Below, one piece after another: positions 44,753 through 53,743 of a DNA stretch of 64,000 nt. The stretch covers positions 372,001 to 436,000 of the forward strand of contig NZ_NKFL01000005.1 of the NCBI RefSeq assembly GCF_002223055.1, given 5' to 3'. Made by a program: the position numbers and the translations under genes. Under the pieces are notes generated by a model that was not told the DNA's origin, did not search any database, and saw nothing but the letters and a program-made list of their open reading frames with translations. Origin of the DNA: Burkholderia sp. HI2500. GTDB lineage: Bacteria > Pseudomonadota > Gammaproteobacteria > Burkholderiales > Burkholderiaceae. How positions within the stretch are numbered: position 1 is the first letter of the stretch; each line of letters starts with the position of its first letter.

Positions 44753-46237
44753 TCAGCTCAGGTCGACCGGCACGAAGATCTGTGCATTATCGCGCTGGAT
44801 CAGCAGAGCAAGACTGTTGCCCGCCCCCTTGACCGCGTCGCGCAACTGCTCGGGGCTCGTGACCGGGCGGCCATTGACCGCGAGGATCACGTCGCCGGGC
44901 TGGATGCCCGCGTTGGCGGCCGGCCCGCCGGCCTGCTGCACGATCAGGCCATGCGACAGGTTGGCGGCACTGCGCTCCTGCGGCGACAGCGGACGCACCG
45001 CGACGCCCAGGCGCCCCTGCTCGACCGGCCCGCCGTCGTTCGACGCGAGCTTCGCGTCGGCCATCGCACCGAGCGTCACGCTGATCGACTTCTTCGACTT
45101 GTCGCGCCAGATCTGCAGGTCGGCCTTCGAACCCGGCTTCAGGTTCGCGATCTGCGCGGGCAGCGACGTCGAATCGGCGACCGGCGAGCCGTTGACCGCC
45201 AGGATCACGTCACCCGGCTGCAGGCCGGCCTTCGCGGCCGGGCCGTTGGCATCGACCGAGCTGACGAGCGCGCCGTCCGGCTTCTGCAGTCCGAACGAGC
45301 TCGCGAGCGTCTGGTTCAGCCCCTGCACGGCAACGCCGAGGCGGCCGCGGCTCACGTGGCCCGTCTTCACGAGCTCGTCCTTCACCTTGATCGCCTCGTT
45401 GATCGGGATCGCGAACGACAGGCCCTGGAAGCCGCCCGTCTGCGAGTAGATCATCGAGTTGATGCCGATCACCTCGCCCTGCAGGTTGAACAGCGGGCCG
45501 CCCGAGTTGCCGGGGTTCACCGGCACGTCGGTCTGGATGAACGGCGTGTAATTCTCGTCCGGCAGCGCGCGCGACTTCGCGCTGATGATGCCCGACGTGA
45601 CCGTGTTGTCGAAGCCGTACGGCGAACCGATCGCGACGACCCACTGGCCGACCTTGCTCTGCGCCGGGTCGCCGATCTTCACGGTCGGCAGGCCGCTCGC
45701 GTCGATCTTCAGCACCGCGACGTCGGACTGCTTGTCGGAGCCGACGACCTTCGCCTTGTATTCGCGCTTGTCGGTCAGCTTGACCGTGACGACGTTCGCG
45801 CCGTCGATCACGTGCGCATTGGTGAGGATGTACCCGTCGGAGCTGATGACGAACCCGGAACCAAGGCTCGCGCTCGGCTGGTCGTCCGGCTGCGCGTCGC
45901 CGCCCATGCCCGGCACCTGGCCATAGAAGTGCTTGAAGAACTGGTAGAACGGGTCGCTCGGATCGATCGGCAGCTGCGGCTGCGGCACGCGCCGCGACAC
46001 CTGCTTCACGACGTGCTTCGCGCTGATGTTCACGACCGCCGGGCCGTAGGTCTCGACGAGCCCGGAGAAATCGGGGATGCCGGTCTTCGCGGCCGCTTCG
46101 GCCGGCATCAATGCGGCGGCCTGCGCGGGCGTGATGATCTGCGGATCGGCGCGGCGGGTGCCGGCGACATAGCCGGCGGACAGGGCGGCCGCCACGGCGA
46201 CCGCGACGGCGCCGCGCGCAAGGAATCGGGTGTTCAT
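44753..46237 (-). CDS. degP: Periplasmic serine protease/chaperone, DegP/HtrA (Do) family
   Basis: 494 residues. An N-terminal hydrophobic signal or anchor sits at 10-26. The trypsin-like catalytic triad is H142 (TNAHVI), D172 (SDVAVL) and S245 (GNSGGP); two PDZ domains follow (about 275-370 and 385-490). It degrades or refolds misfolded proteins in the periplasm. In B. cenocepacia the HtrA of this neighbourhood is known to be needed under heat and osmotic stress. It lies behind the kinase/response-regulator pair, with four phased CTTAA repeats 44-80 bp upstream of the start, so control by that two-component system is likely. Confidence 0.92.
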   Translation of the reverse strand: MNTRFLARGAVAVAVAAALSAGYVAGTRRADPQIITPAQAAALMPAEAAAKTGIPDFSGLVETYGPAVVNISAKHVVKQVSRRVPQPQLPIDPSDPFYQFFKHFYGQVPGMGGDAQPDDQPSASLGSGFVISSDGYILTNAHVIDGANVVTVKLTDKREYKAKVVGSDKQSDVAVLKIDASGLPTVKIGDPAQSKVGQWVVAIGSPYGFDNTVTSGIISAKSRALPDENYTPFIQTDVPVNPGNSGGPLFNLQGEVIGINSMIYSQTGGFQGLSFAIPINEAIKVKDELVKTGHVSRGRLGVAVQGLNQTLASSFGLQKPDGALVSSVDANGPAAKAGLQPGDVILAVNGSPVADSTSLPAQIANLKPGSKADLQIWRDKSKKSISVTLGAMADAKLASNDGGPVEQGRLGVAVRPLSPQERSAANLSHGLIVQQAGGPAANAGIQPGDVILAVNGRPVTSPEQLRDAVKGAGNSLALLIQRDNAQIFVPVDLS

Positions 46238-46280
46238 CGTAGGACCTCCTCTTTGTTAGGACGCAGCGTAACGACCCTGA

Positions 46281-46317
46281 CTTAAAGGAGGCTTAATCAG
46301 CCTTAAGCGGGGCTTAA
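46281..46317 (-). promoter_or_regulatory. Four phased CTTAA repeats upstream of degP, candidate response-regulator box
   Basis: CTTAA at 46281, 46292, 46302 and 46313, spaced 11, 10 and 11 bp, so all lie on one face of the helix. Read toward degP they are TTAAG repeats, like the YTTAA-N5-YTTAA boxes of PmrA/QseB-type regulators. They sit 44-80 bp before the degP ATG and just past the kinase gene. Confidence 0.65.
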
Positions 46318-46347
46318 GCGGCTGCCGGCGCCCGCGCGGGGCGTGCT

Positions 46348-47694
46348 TCACACGGATTCGGACGGCTGCGGCGCCTCGGCCGGCATCTCGGCATCGCGGA
46401 ACACGACGCTGACGAGCAGGCCGCCCGCGGCCGCGTCGCCGAGCGACACCGTCGCGCCCTGCTGCGCGGCCACGCGCTTGACGATCGCGAGCCCGAGCCC
46501 GCTGCCCGACACGTCGGTGCGCGCCCGCGCGGAGCTGTCGCGGTAGAAGCGGTCGAACACGCGTTCGCGCTCGTCGGCCGGAATGCCGGGCCCGCTGTCG
46601 CCGATCTGCACGCACGCGCGGCCGGCCGCGTCGCGGGTCAGCGACACGTCGATGCGGCCGCCGTCCGGCGTGTACTTCACCGCGTTGTCGAGCAGGTTGC
46701 CGAACATCACGCGCAGCGCGCCGACGTCCGCGACCACGCTCGCCGCGCGCGTCTCCTCGAAGCCCAGATCGATGTCGTGCCGTTGCGCGAGCGGCGCAAG
46801 CGCGGCCACGCATTCGGCGAGCAGCGCCTGCAGGTCGACCGGCTCGCGCATCGTCGCGCCATCCGGTTCGGCGCGGGCGAGCGCAAGCAGTTGCTCGGTG
46901 AGGCGCGTCGCACGCGACACGCCATCCTGGAGATCGGCGATCGCCTCGCGGCGTGACGCGTCGTCCTTCGCACGGGCGACGAGCTGCGCCTGGATCTGCA
47001 CAGCCGCGAGCGGTGTACGCAGTTCGTGCGCGGCATCGGCCACGAAGGCCTTCTGCGTGTCAAGCGCGGCCGCCAGCCGCGCGAGCAGGCCGTTCAGCGC
47101 GCGGACGAGCGGCTGCACCTCGAGCGGCAGGCGCCCATCGGGCAGCGCGTCGAGCGCTTCCGGCCGGCGCGCCTCGACCGCGCGCGTCACGCGGCCGAGC
47201 GGCGCGAGCCCGCGTCCGACGATCACCCACACGGCCGCGCCGAGGAACGGCAACAGCACGATCAGCGGCCACAGCGTGCGCAGCGCGACGTTCGCCGCGA
47301 GCCGGTTGCGCACCGACAGCGGCTGCGCGAGCTGCACGACGTTGTCGCCGACGATCGCGCCGTACACGCGCCATTCGCCGCGATCGGTGCGTTCGGTCGA
47401 GAAGCCGAGCTCCGCGCGCGGCGCGATCGGCGCACGCGGATGCGAGAAGTACATCAGCACGCCGTTGCGGTTCCAGATCTGGATCACGATGCCTTCGTCG
47501 CCGTTGGTGCGCGAACCGAACACCTGCGAGAACGGCTCGGACGGCAACGCCGCGGCGATTTCCTGCAACTGGTAGTCGAACAGTTCGTTCGCTTCGGCGA
47601 GCGCCTGCCGGTAGATGAGCCAGCCCGCGAGGCCCACGCCCGCGACGACGATCGCGAGCAGCCAGATCAGCAATTGATGACGAATCGACCTCAC
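46348..47694 (-). CDS. Sensor histidine kinase (QseC/PmrB-like)
   Basis: 448 residues. Two transmembrane helices flank a periplasmic domain (about 30-155), then a HAMP region, the phospho-acceptor box with histidine in DAAHELRTPLAAVQ, and the ATPase domain with N box, GDSGPGIP and GSGLGLAI. It senses an envelope signal and phosphorylates the response regulator encoded 3 bp upstream. The gene order regulator-kinase-degP on one strand suggests an envelope-stress system whose output includes degP. The signal is unknown. Confidence 0.9.
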   Translation of the reverse strand: MRSIRHQLLIWLLAIVVAGVGLAGWLIYRQALAEANELFDYQLQEIAAALPSEPFSQVFGSRTNGDEGIVIQIWNRNGVLMYFSHPRAPIAPRAELGFSTERTDRGEWRVYGAIVGDNVVQLAQPLSVRNRLAANVALRTLWPLIVLLPFLGAAVWVIVGRGLAPLGRVTRAVEARRPEALDALPDGRLPLEVQPLVRALNGLLARLAAALDTQKAFVADAAHELRTPLAAVQIQAQLVARAKDDASRREAIADLQDGVSRATRLTEQLLALARAEPDGATMREPVDLQALLAECVAALAPLAQRHDIDLGFEETRAASVVADVGALRVMFGNLLDNAVKYTPDGGRIDVSLTRDAAGRACVQIGDSGPGIPADERERVFDRFYRDSSARARTDVSGSGLGLAIVKRVAAQQGATVSLGDAAAGGLLVSVVFRDAEMPAEAPQPSESV

Positions 47695-47697
47695 GCG

Positions 47698-48360
47698 TCA
47701 GCTTTCCTTGACGACCATGTAGCCGAGCCCGCGCACGTTGCGGATCAGGTCCGAGCCGAGCTTCTTGCGCAGCGCGTGGATGTAGACCTCGACCGTGTTG
47801 CTGCCGATCTCCTCGCCCCAGCCGTACATCTTCTCCTCGAGCTGGCTCTTCGACAGCACCGCGCCCGGCCGCGCGAGCAGCGCCTCGAGCAGCGCGAACT
47901 CGCGCGCGGACAGCGCGACGGGCGCGCCGTCGAGCGTCACCTGGTGCGAAGCGGGATCGAGCGTCAGCGCGCCGTGGCGGATCAGCGATTCGCTGCGCCC
48001 GGCCTGGCGGCGGATCAGCGCGCGCATCCGCGCGCCCAGCTCATCGAGGTCGAACGGCTTGACGAGGTAGTCGTCGGCGCCCGCGTCGAGCCCCTTCACG
48101 CGATCGGCCACCGCATCGCGCGCGGTGACGATCAGCACCGGCAGCGCCAGCCCGCGTGCGCGCAGCGTGCGCAGCACGTCGATGCCGTCGCGCTTCGGCA
48201 GGCCGAGATCAAGCAGCAGCAGGTCGTACGTCTCGCCGCCGAGCGCCGTCAGCGCGGCGTCGCCGTCCTGCACCCAGTCGACCGCAAAGCCGTCCGAGCG
48301 CAGCGCCTTGCGCACGCCTTCGGCAATCATTCGATCATCTTCGACAAGCAGAATCCGCAT
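47698..48360 (-). CDS. OmpR-family response regulator (QseB/PmrA-like)
   Basis: 220 residues from ATG 48360. Receiver domain with acidic pair D8-D9, phospho-acceptor D51 in LLLLDLGLPKRDG and K101 in LVKPFD; winged-helix output domain at about 125-220 (REFALLEALLARPGAVLSKSQL, TVEVYIHALRKKLG). A slightly longer start at 48372 (MPVP) is possible, but MRILLVEDD is the family standard. It pairs with the kinase downstream. TTAAG repeats before degP fit the DNA preference of this subfamily. Confidence 0.92.
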   Translation of the reverse strand: MRILLVEDDRMIAEGVRKALRSDGFAVDWVQDGDAALTALGGETYDLLLLDLGLPKRDGIDVLRTLRARGLALPVLIVTARDAVADRVKGLDAGADDYLVKPFDLDELGARMRALIRRQAGRSESLIRHGALTLDPASHQVTLDGAPVALSAREFALLEALLARPGAVLSKSQLEEKMYGWGEEIGSNTVEVYIHALRKKLGSDLIRNVRGLGYMVVKES

Positions 48361-48546
48361 CGGGACAGGCATCCATGGGGCGAGTCAAACACGCCGACCA
48401 TTGTAGCGCCGCGAACCGGGCGCGCGGCACCGTGCAATGCAACAGAAAGGCGGATTGCAAGGGGGCTGTCCGGACTTGTCTCTACAATGTGCGCTTTGGC
48501 GCCGCGCGCGCCCTGCCCGAACGTCGTGCTTCCCCCGTATTCGCTC

Positions 48547-50079
48547 ATGCCGATTTCCGATCTTTCCACCCGGTTCGCCCCCCGCGCCCGCGTCTGCCTG
48601 AAGGCGGCCGCCATCGTCGCCACCTGCACGGCCCTCGCCTTCGCGCCGCCCGCGCAGGCCCGCAAGAAATCCCACAAGGAAGCACGCAAGACGACCGTCG
48701 TGTCGCCGGCCGCGCGCGCGGCCGGCCTGCCGGCGTCCGTGCTCGTCGCGCTGCAGCGCGCGAAGGTGCCGGCGTCGGCGATGAGCGTCGTCGTCGAGCG
48801 CGTCGGCGATCCGGAGCCGCTGATCGCGTGGAATGCGAGCCGGCCGATGATGCCCGCCTCGACGATGAAGCTCGTGACGACCTTCTCGGGGCTGTCGATC
48901 CTCGGTCCCGACTACCGCTGGCGCACGACCGCCTACACGGACGGCACGATCGACCCGGACGGCACGCTGCAGGGCAACCTGTACATCAAGGGCACCGGCG
49001 ATCCGAAGCTCGTGCCCGAAGAGCTGATCGATCTCGTCGACAAGCTCCGCAAGGCCGGCGTCAAGCGCGTGGCCGGCGGCCTCGTGCTCGACAAGAGCTA
49101 CTTCGCGACCTCGACGCGCGACCTCCCTTCGTTCGACGACGATGCGAGCGCGCCGTACAACGTCGGCCCCGATCCACTGCTGTACGCATTCAAGGCCGTG
49201 TCGTTCACGGTCACGCCGGGCGACGACGGCAAGGTGGCCGTCGACGTGCTGCCGCCGCTCGCGGACCTGTCGATCGACAACCAGCTGGTCGAAGGCTCAG
49301 GCTCGTGCAGCGCGGCCGCCGCGGCCGCGCGCCCGACGCTGACGGCCGGCGGCGGGATCATGACCGCCTCGTTCGCGGGCGACTACCCGCTGCGCTGCGG
49401 TGCGCACACGACCAACCTCGCGATCCTCGATCACACGACGTTCTTCGCGCGCGGCTTCCTCGCGCTGTGGCAGCAGGACGGCGGCACGATCGCCGGGCCC
49501 GTGAGCGAGGGCAAGGTGCCGAGCGCCGCGCGGCCCCTCGCCGTGCATCACAGCCCGGTGCTCGGCAGCATCGTCTACGACATCAACAAGTTCAGCAACA
49601 ACGTGATGGCGCGCAACCTGTTCCTGACGATCGGCGCGGTCAGCGGCAAGCCGCCCGCGACGCCCGAGCAGTCGAGCCGCGTGATCCAGGCGTTCCTGCA
49701 GAAGAACGGCATCGCAATGCCCGACCTCGTGCTCGAGAACGGCTCGGGCCTGTCGCGCGAAGAACATGTGAGCGCGCTGTCGCTCGCCGCGCTGCTGCAG
49801 GCCGCGAACGCGAGCCCGGTCGCGCAGGCGTTCGTCGATTCGCTGCCGATCGCCGGCATCGACGGCACGATGAAGAACCGCCTCACCAACGCCGGCGTGC
49901 TCGGCAACGCGCACATCAAGACCGGCACGCTGCGCGACGTGCGCGCGATCGCCGGCTACGTCGCCGGTGCGGACGGCCAGAGCTACATCGTCGTGAGCTT
50001 CATCAACAACGATCACGCGGAAGCCGCGCGCGCCGCGCACGACTCGCTGCTCGAGTGGATCTACGCCGGCGCGCACTGA
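48547..50079 (+). CDS. dacB: D-alanyl-D-alanine carboxypeptidase/endopeptidase (PBP4)
   Basis: 510 residues. A signal peptide ends near QARK (about residue 38). Penicillin-binding motifs of class C: S-x-x-K in PASTMKL, S-x-N in FSNNVMARN, and K-T-G in HIKTGTLRD, with the family's inserted domains between. It trims or cleaves peptidoglycan cross-links in the periplasm. ATG 48547 is preferred; 48487 is an in-frame alternative. A much longer frame running back to 47026 only reads through the regulator and kinase genes. Divergent from the two-component operon. Confidence 0.9.
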   Translation: MPISDLSTRFAPRARVCLKAAAIVATCTALAFAPPAQARKKSHKEARKTTVVSPAARAAGLPASVLVALQRAKVPASAMSVVVERVGDPEPLIAWNASRPMMPASTMKLVTTFSGLSILGPDYRWRTTAYTDGTIDPDGTLQGNLYIKGTGDPKLVPEELIDLVDKLRKAGVKRVAGGLVLDKSYFATSTRDLPSFDDDASAPYNVGPDPLLYAFKAVSFTVTPGDDGKVAVDVLPPLADLSIDNQLVEGSGSCSAAAAAARPTLTAGGGIMTASFAGDYPLRCGAHTTNLAILDHTTFFARGFLALWQQDGGTIAGPVSEGKVPSAARPLAVHHSPVLGSIVYDINKFSNNVMARNLFLTIGAVSGKPPATPEQSSRVIQAFLQKNGIAMPDLVLENGSGLSREEHVSALSLAALLQAANASPVAQAFVDSLPIAGIDGTMKNRLTNAGVLGNAHIKTGTLRDVRAIAGYVAGADGQSYIVVSFINNDHAEAARAAHDSLLEWIYAGAH

Positions 50080-50479
50080 CGTTGCCGCGCGCCGCGACAT
50101 ACGGCGCGCCCATAGCCTGCTGCCGGCGCGCGTCGGCCCGCCTCGGCATCGGGGCGGCACCGCGCAGCGGGTCGCCCTGACGCGCCGCCGGGGCCGCCTG
50201 CCGGCGCCTGCGCACACCCAATCCCGCCCTCTCCGGTTTGAAACACCGGCCGCCACCCGCGCACGACATATCGCGCGCCACCCACGCCCGCAAAACAGGG
50301 CCATACCGCCCGCCCCCGTGCCGCGCGGCTTCCGTACAAACCCTGTCCTCAGAGGGAACCCTCTACGCTGCCCCCTCGCCTAGCGCCTGGCGATTGCGTA
50401 GGCTGTTGGCCTGACCGATATCTACAACGGGCCACACGCCCGGCCTCAAGGCTTGCAGGGGAAAGAAGGAGACACGCCC
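50080..50479. other. Gene-free 400-bp region between dacB and the hydroxylase gene
   Basis: I see no credible coding frame. The only structure noted is a short AGAGGG-AA-CCCTCT element (50351-50364), 116 bp before the next gene. It presumably holds the 3' end of dacB and the promoter of the hydroxylase gene. Confidence 0.5.
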
Positions 50480-51394
50480 ATGCGATTCGACGTCGAATTG
50501 CTTCTGCTCGCGCTGGCGCCCGTCTTCCTGCTCTGCATCGCGTGGGAGGCCTGGCACCTCGCCCGCACCCGTGCGCACGACGCTGTCTATGCGTGGCGCG
50601 ACACGCTGTGCAACGCGGCGCTCGCGCTGATGCACCAGGGCACCGACAAGATCGCGTGGCTGTTCGTGATCCCCGTCTATGCGTACTGCTACGAGCACTA
50701 TCGCCTGTTCACGTGGCATGACGGCTGGCTGTCGTTCGCGGTGCTGTTCGTCGCGCAGGATTTCCTCTACTACGTCTTTCATCGCACGAGCCATCGCGTG
50801 CGCTGGCTGTGGGCCGCGCACGTCGTGCACCACTCGTCCGAGCGGATGAATTTCTCGACCGCGTTCCGCCAGAGCCTGATGTACCCGGTCGCGGGAATGT
50901 GGGTGTTCTGGCTGCCGCTCGCATTCGCCGGTTTTCCGCCGCAACAGGTCGTCGGCATCGTGCTGATCAACCTCGCGTTCCAGTTCTTCGTGCATACGCA
51001 GGCGATCGGCAAGCTCGGCTGGCTCGAATACGTGCTGAACACGCCGTCGATCCACCGCGCGCACCATGCGCGCAACCCGCGCTACATCGACCGCAATTAC
51101 GCAGGCGTCCTGGTGATCTGGGATCGCCTGTTCGGCAGCTATGTCGAGGAAACGCCCGACGATCCGCCGCAGTACGGGATCGTCGAGCGGCTAGGCTCGA
51201 ACAACCCGCTCGTCGCGACGTTCCACGAGTGGGTGTCGATGGCCGGCGACGCGTTGCGCGTCGGCGGCTGGCGCAACAAGCTGCGCGCGATTTTCGGCCC
51301 GCCCGAATGGGCGAGCGCTTATCATGCGCAGATTGCCGAGGCCGCGAACCCCGATCCGCGCACCATGCCGCTTGCGGCCGCGCGAGACCAATAA
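50480..51394 (+). CDS. Fatty acid hydroxylase/sterol desaturase family membrane protein
   Basis: 304 residues. Four to five membrane helices with the eight-histidine di-iron motif of the superfamily: HRTSH, HVVHHSS and HRAHH, plus a further histidine in the HTQAIGK segment. The start at 50480 follows AAGGAGA. It hydroxylates or desaturates a lipid in the inner membrane using a di-iron centre and oxygen. Bacterial members act on fatty acids, carotenoids or ornithine/hopanoid-type lipids; the substrate here is unknown. Confidence 0.87.
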   Translation: MRFDVELLLLALAPVFLLCIAWEAWHLARTRAHDAVYAWRDTLCNAALALMHQGTDKIAWLFVIPVYAYCYEHYRLFTWHDGWLSFAVLFVAQDFLYYVFHRTSHRVRWLWAAHVVHHSSERMNFSTAFRQSLMYPVAGMWVFWLPLAFAGFPPQQVVGIVLINLAFQFFVHTQAIGKLGWLEYVLNTPSIHRAHHARNPRYIDRNYAGVLVIWDRLFGSYVEETPDDPPQYGIVERLGSNNPLVATFHEWVSMAGDALRVGGWRNKLRAIFGPPEWASAYHAQIAEAANPDPRTMPLAAARDQ

Positions 51395-51489
51395 ACCGTT
51401 TCAGCCAACGGCCGCCGCGCAGCCCGGAACCGAGCTGGCACGCGGCAGATGAGAAACACATCAGGCCATATCTACGAGGAGATCGAACG

Positions 51490-52620
51490 ATGCAGACACA
51501 ACAACACGCACCCGCCCGCACCCGTCAGCGCATGCTGCGCACCGCGCAGCTCGCGATCGCCGGCGCCGCGCTCGCGCTGCTCGCCGCGTGCGGCGGCGGC
51601 GGTGACGACAACAACAACAGCGCATCGAACACGCCGCCGTCGGGCGTGAAAATGCAGGTCGTGTCGTTCGGCGACAGCCTGTCCGACGCGGGCACCTACT
51701 CGCAGATCAAGCTCGGCTTCGGCGGCGGCCGCTTCACGACCAACCCGGGCCAGGTGTGGACGCAGAACGTCGCGCAGTACTACGGCGACACGCTGCAGCC
51801 CGCGAACCAGGGCGGTTTCGGCATTCCGCTGCAGGCCACCGGCGGCCTCGGCTACGCACAGGGCGGCTCGCGCGTGACGCAGCAGCCGGGCATCGGCCAC
51901 GCGGACGCCAGCGTGCCGAATTCCGATTACGCACAAGCGACCACGACGCCGATCGCCGACCAGGTCAAGCAATACGTGTCGCAGCACGGCAGCTTCAACG
52001 CCGGCCAGATCGTGCTGCTGAACGGCGGCGCGAACGACATCTTCTACCAGGTCGCGGCGCTGCAGGCCGGCGCGATCACGCCGACGCAGCTGCAGCAGAA
52101 CATCGGCGCCGCCGCGCAACAGCTCGCGGGCATCGTGCAGCAGATCGTCGCCGCCGGCGCGACGCACGTGTTCGTGTCGAACGTGCCGGATATCGGCGGC
52201 ACGCCGCTCGCGCTCCAGGGCGGCTCGCAGACGACCCTCACGCAACTGTCGATGCTGTTCAACGGCACGCTCGCCGCGACGCTGCAGGCACTCAAGGTCG
52301 ACACGACCAAGTACGTGCTGCTCGACACGTTCACGTGGCAGGACGGCATCCTCGCGAACTACAAGGCGAACGGCTTCGCCGTGTCGAACACCGACACCGC
52401 CTGTAACCTGAAGGCGATGGTCCAGGCCGCCACGCAGTACGGCGTCGCGAACGCAACCGCATTCGGCTCGTCGCTGTTCTGCTCGCCGCAGACCTACACG
52501 GTCGCGAACGCGGACCAAACCTACATGTTCGCCGACACGGTCCACCCGACGACGCGCCTGCATGCGCTGTTCGCGCAGTTCGCGCAGTCGAAGATCGCGG
52601 CCTCGGGCGTCGGCAAGTAA
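51490..52620 (+). CDS. GDSL-family lipase/esterase, lipoprotein
   Basis: 376 residues. Signal with lipobox LAAC (C34), then a Gly/Asp/Asn linker, so it is probably anchored in the outer membrane. GDSL block I FGDSLSDAG has the nucleophile at S63; block III is NGGANDI; block V is FADTVHP with the catalytic Asp and His. It hydrolyses esters of lipids or polysaccharide acyl groups. Start ATG 51490 with AGGAG. The mature length and motifs match SGNH lipases of the thermolabile haemolysin/lecithinase group. A strong terminator follows. Confidence 0.88.
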   Translation: MQTQQHAPARTRQRMLRTAQLAIAGAALALLAACGGGGDDNNNSASNTPPSGVKMQVVSFGDSLSDAGTYSQIKLGFGGGRFTTNPGQVWTQNVAQYYGDTLQPANQGGFGIPLQATGGLGYAQGGSRVTQQPGIGHADASVPNSDYAQATTTPIADQVKQYVSQHGSFNAGQIVLLNGGANDIFYQVAALQAGAITPTQLQQNIGAAAQQLAGIVQQIVAAGATHVFVSNVPDIGGTPLALQGGSQTTLTQLSMLFNGTLAATLQALKVDTTKYVLLDTFTWQDGILANYKANGFAVSNTDTACNLKAMVQAATQYGVANATAFGSSLFCSPQTYTVANADQTYMFADTVHPTTRLHALFAQFAQSKIAASGVGK

Positions 52621-52643
52621 GCCGCCGGCCACGCGCCCAAACG

Positions 52644-52681
52644 AAAACGCCCGACCGGTTCGCGCCGGTCGGGCGTTTTTT
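52644..52681. terminator. Bidirectional terminator between the GDSL gene and sua5
   Basis: CGCCCGACCGG and CCGGTCGGGCG pair around a 6-nt loop, with AAAA to the left and TTTTTT to the right; it serves the convergent genes on both sides. Confidence 0.88.
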
Positions 52682-52703
52682 CATTCGTGAACCGCGACGG
52701 GTA

Positions 52704-53732
52704 TCAGTCGCGCGCCTCGAACGCGGCGGCCGCGCGGCCGAGACGATCGTTGACCGCGATCCATTCGACGGTCTCGGGCAGCTTCTCGACGAGAATCCGC
52801 GCCACCTGCGCGCGGTCGAGCGCACGCAGCATCCCGTACAGGTCGCGCGCATACGCCTGCGGATCTTCCGGCGCCGCGACGAAATGCACGCCGTCAGCCT
52901 GCGCCCAGCGTCCCGCGCGCGATGCGCGTGCGACGAGCGCGACACGCTCGCCGTCGGTCTGCGCGGCCGCGAGCAGCGGCTCGAGCGCGTCGAACGGCAG
53001 CAGCGCGAGCGGCGTGCGCGGCGCGTAGTGCGCCTTCAGCGTGCCCGACGCGCGCGGCGCGGTCGCGTCGCTGCCGTCCGGCAGTTGCGGTGCGCGGCCG
53101 AGCACGGCGGCGATCTGCTGCGGCGTCACGTGGCCCGGGCGCAGCAGCGCCGGGAAGCCGCGCGACAGGTCCAGAATCGTGGATTCGATACCGACTTCCG
53201 ATGCGCCGCCGTCGAGCACGTGCACGGTGTCGCCGAATTCGTCGCGTACGTGCTGCGCGGTGGTCGGGCTCACATGGCCGAACCGGTTCGCGGACGGCGC
53301 AGCCACGCCGCCATGCCCGCCGCGCCGCGCGCTGAACGCGGCCAGCAGCGCCTGTGCGACCGGATGCGACGGGCAGCGCAGCCCGACCGAATCCTGGCCG
53401 CCGCTCACGGCGTCCGGGATGCGCGCGTGGCGCTTCAGGATCAGCGTCAGCGGGCCCGGCCAGAACGCATCGATCAACGCCTGCGCGTCGGCCGGCAGAT
53501 CGTCGGCCCAGTAGCCGGGATCGCCGCCCGGCGGCAGGTGCACGATCACCGGATGATTCGCGGGCCGCCCCTTCGCCGCGTAGATGCGCGCGACGGCCTC
53601 GGGATTCGCCGCATCGCCGCCGAGCCCGTAGACGGTTTCGGTCGGAAACGCGACGAGCTGGCCCGCGTCGAGCAACGCGGCGGCCGCGTCGATCTGAGCA
53701 GCCGTCACGGCGTTCGGGAGATCGATGGACAT
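52704..53732 (-). CDS. sua5: L-threonylcarbamoyladenylate synthase (Sua5/YwlC type)
   Basis: 342 residues, longer than E. coli TsaC because it has the C-terminal Sua5 domain. The N-terminal YrdC domain has the PTETVYGLGGDA nucleotide pocket, KGRP and KHPV-like ANHPVIVH, SANRFGHVSPT, and ESTILDLS; the linker SGTLKAHYAPRTP contains the Sua5 loop. It makes threonylcarbamoyl-AMP for the t6A37 modification of ANN-decoding tRNAs. Start ATG 53732, 11 bp after purK, so it is probably the tail of the pur operon. Confidence 0.92.
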   Translation of the reverse strand: MSIDLPNAVTAAQIDAAAALLDAGQLVAFPTETVYGLGGDAANPEAVARIYAAKGRPANHPVIVHLPPGGDPGYWADDLPADAQALIDAFWPGPLTLILKRHARIPDAVSGGQDSVGLRCPSHPVAQALLAAFSARRGGHGGVAAPSANRFGHVSPTTAQHVRDEFGDTVHVLDGGASEVGIESTILDLSRGFPALLRPGHVTPQQIAAVLGRAPQLPDGSDATAPRASGTLKAHYAPRTPLALLPFDALEPLLAAAQTDGERVALVARASRAGRWAQADGVHFVAAPEDPQAYARDLYGMLRALDRAQVARILVEKLPETVEWIAVNDRLGRAAAAFEARD

Positions 53733-53743
53733 CGGCTGGCGTC

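Noticed and set aside
47026..50079. 1017-codon rightward frame ending in PBP4
   Set aside because: The first 500 codons are antisense to the kinase and response regulator; the signal peptide and PBP4 fold begin near 48547.
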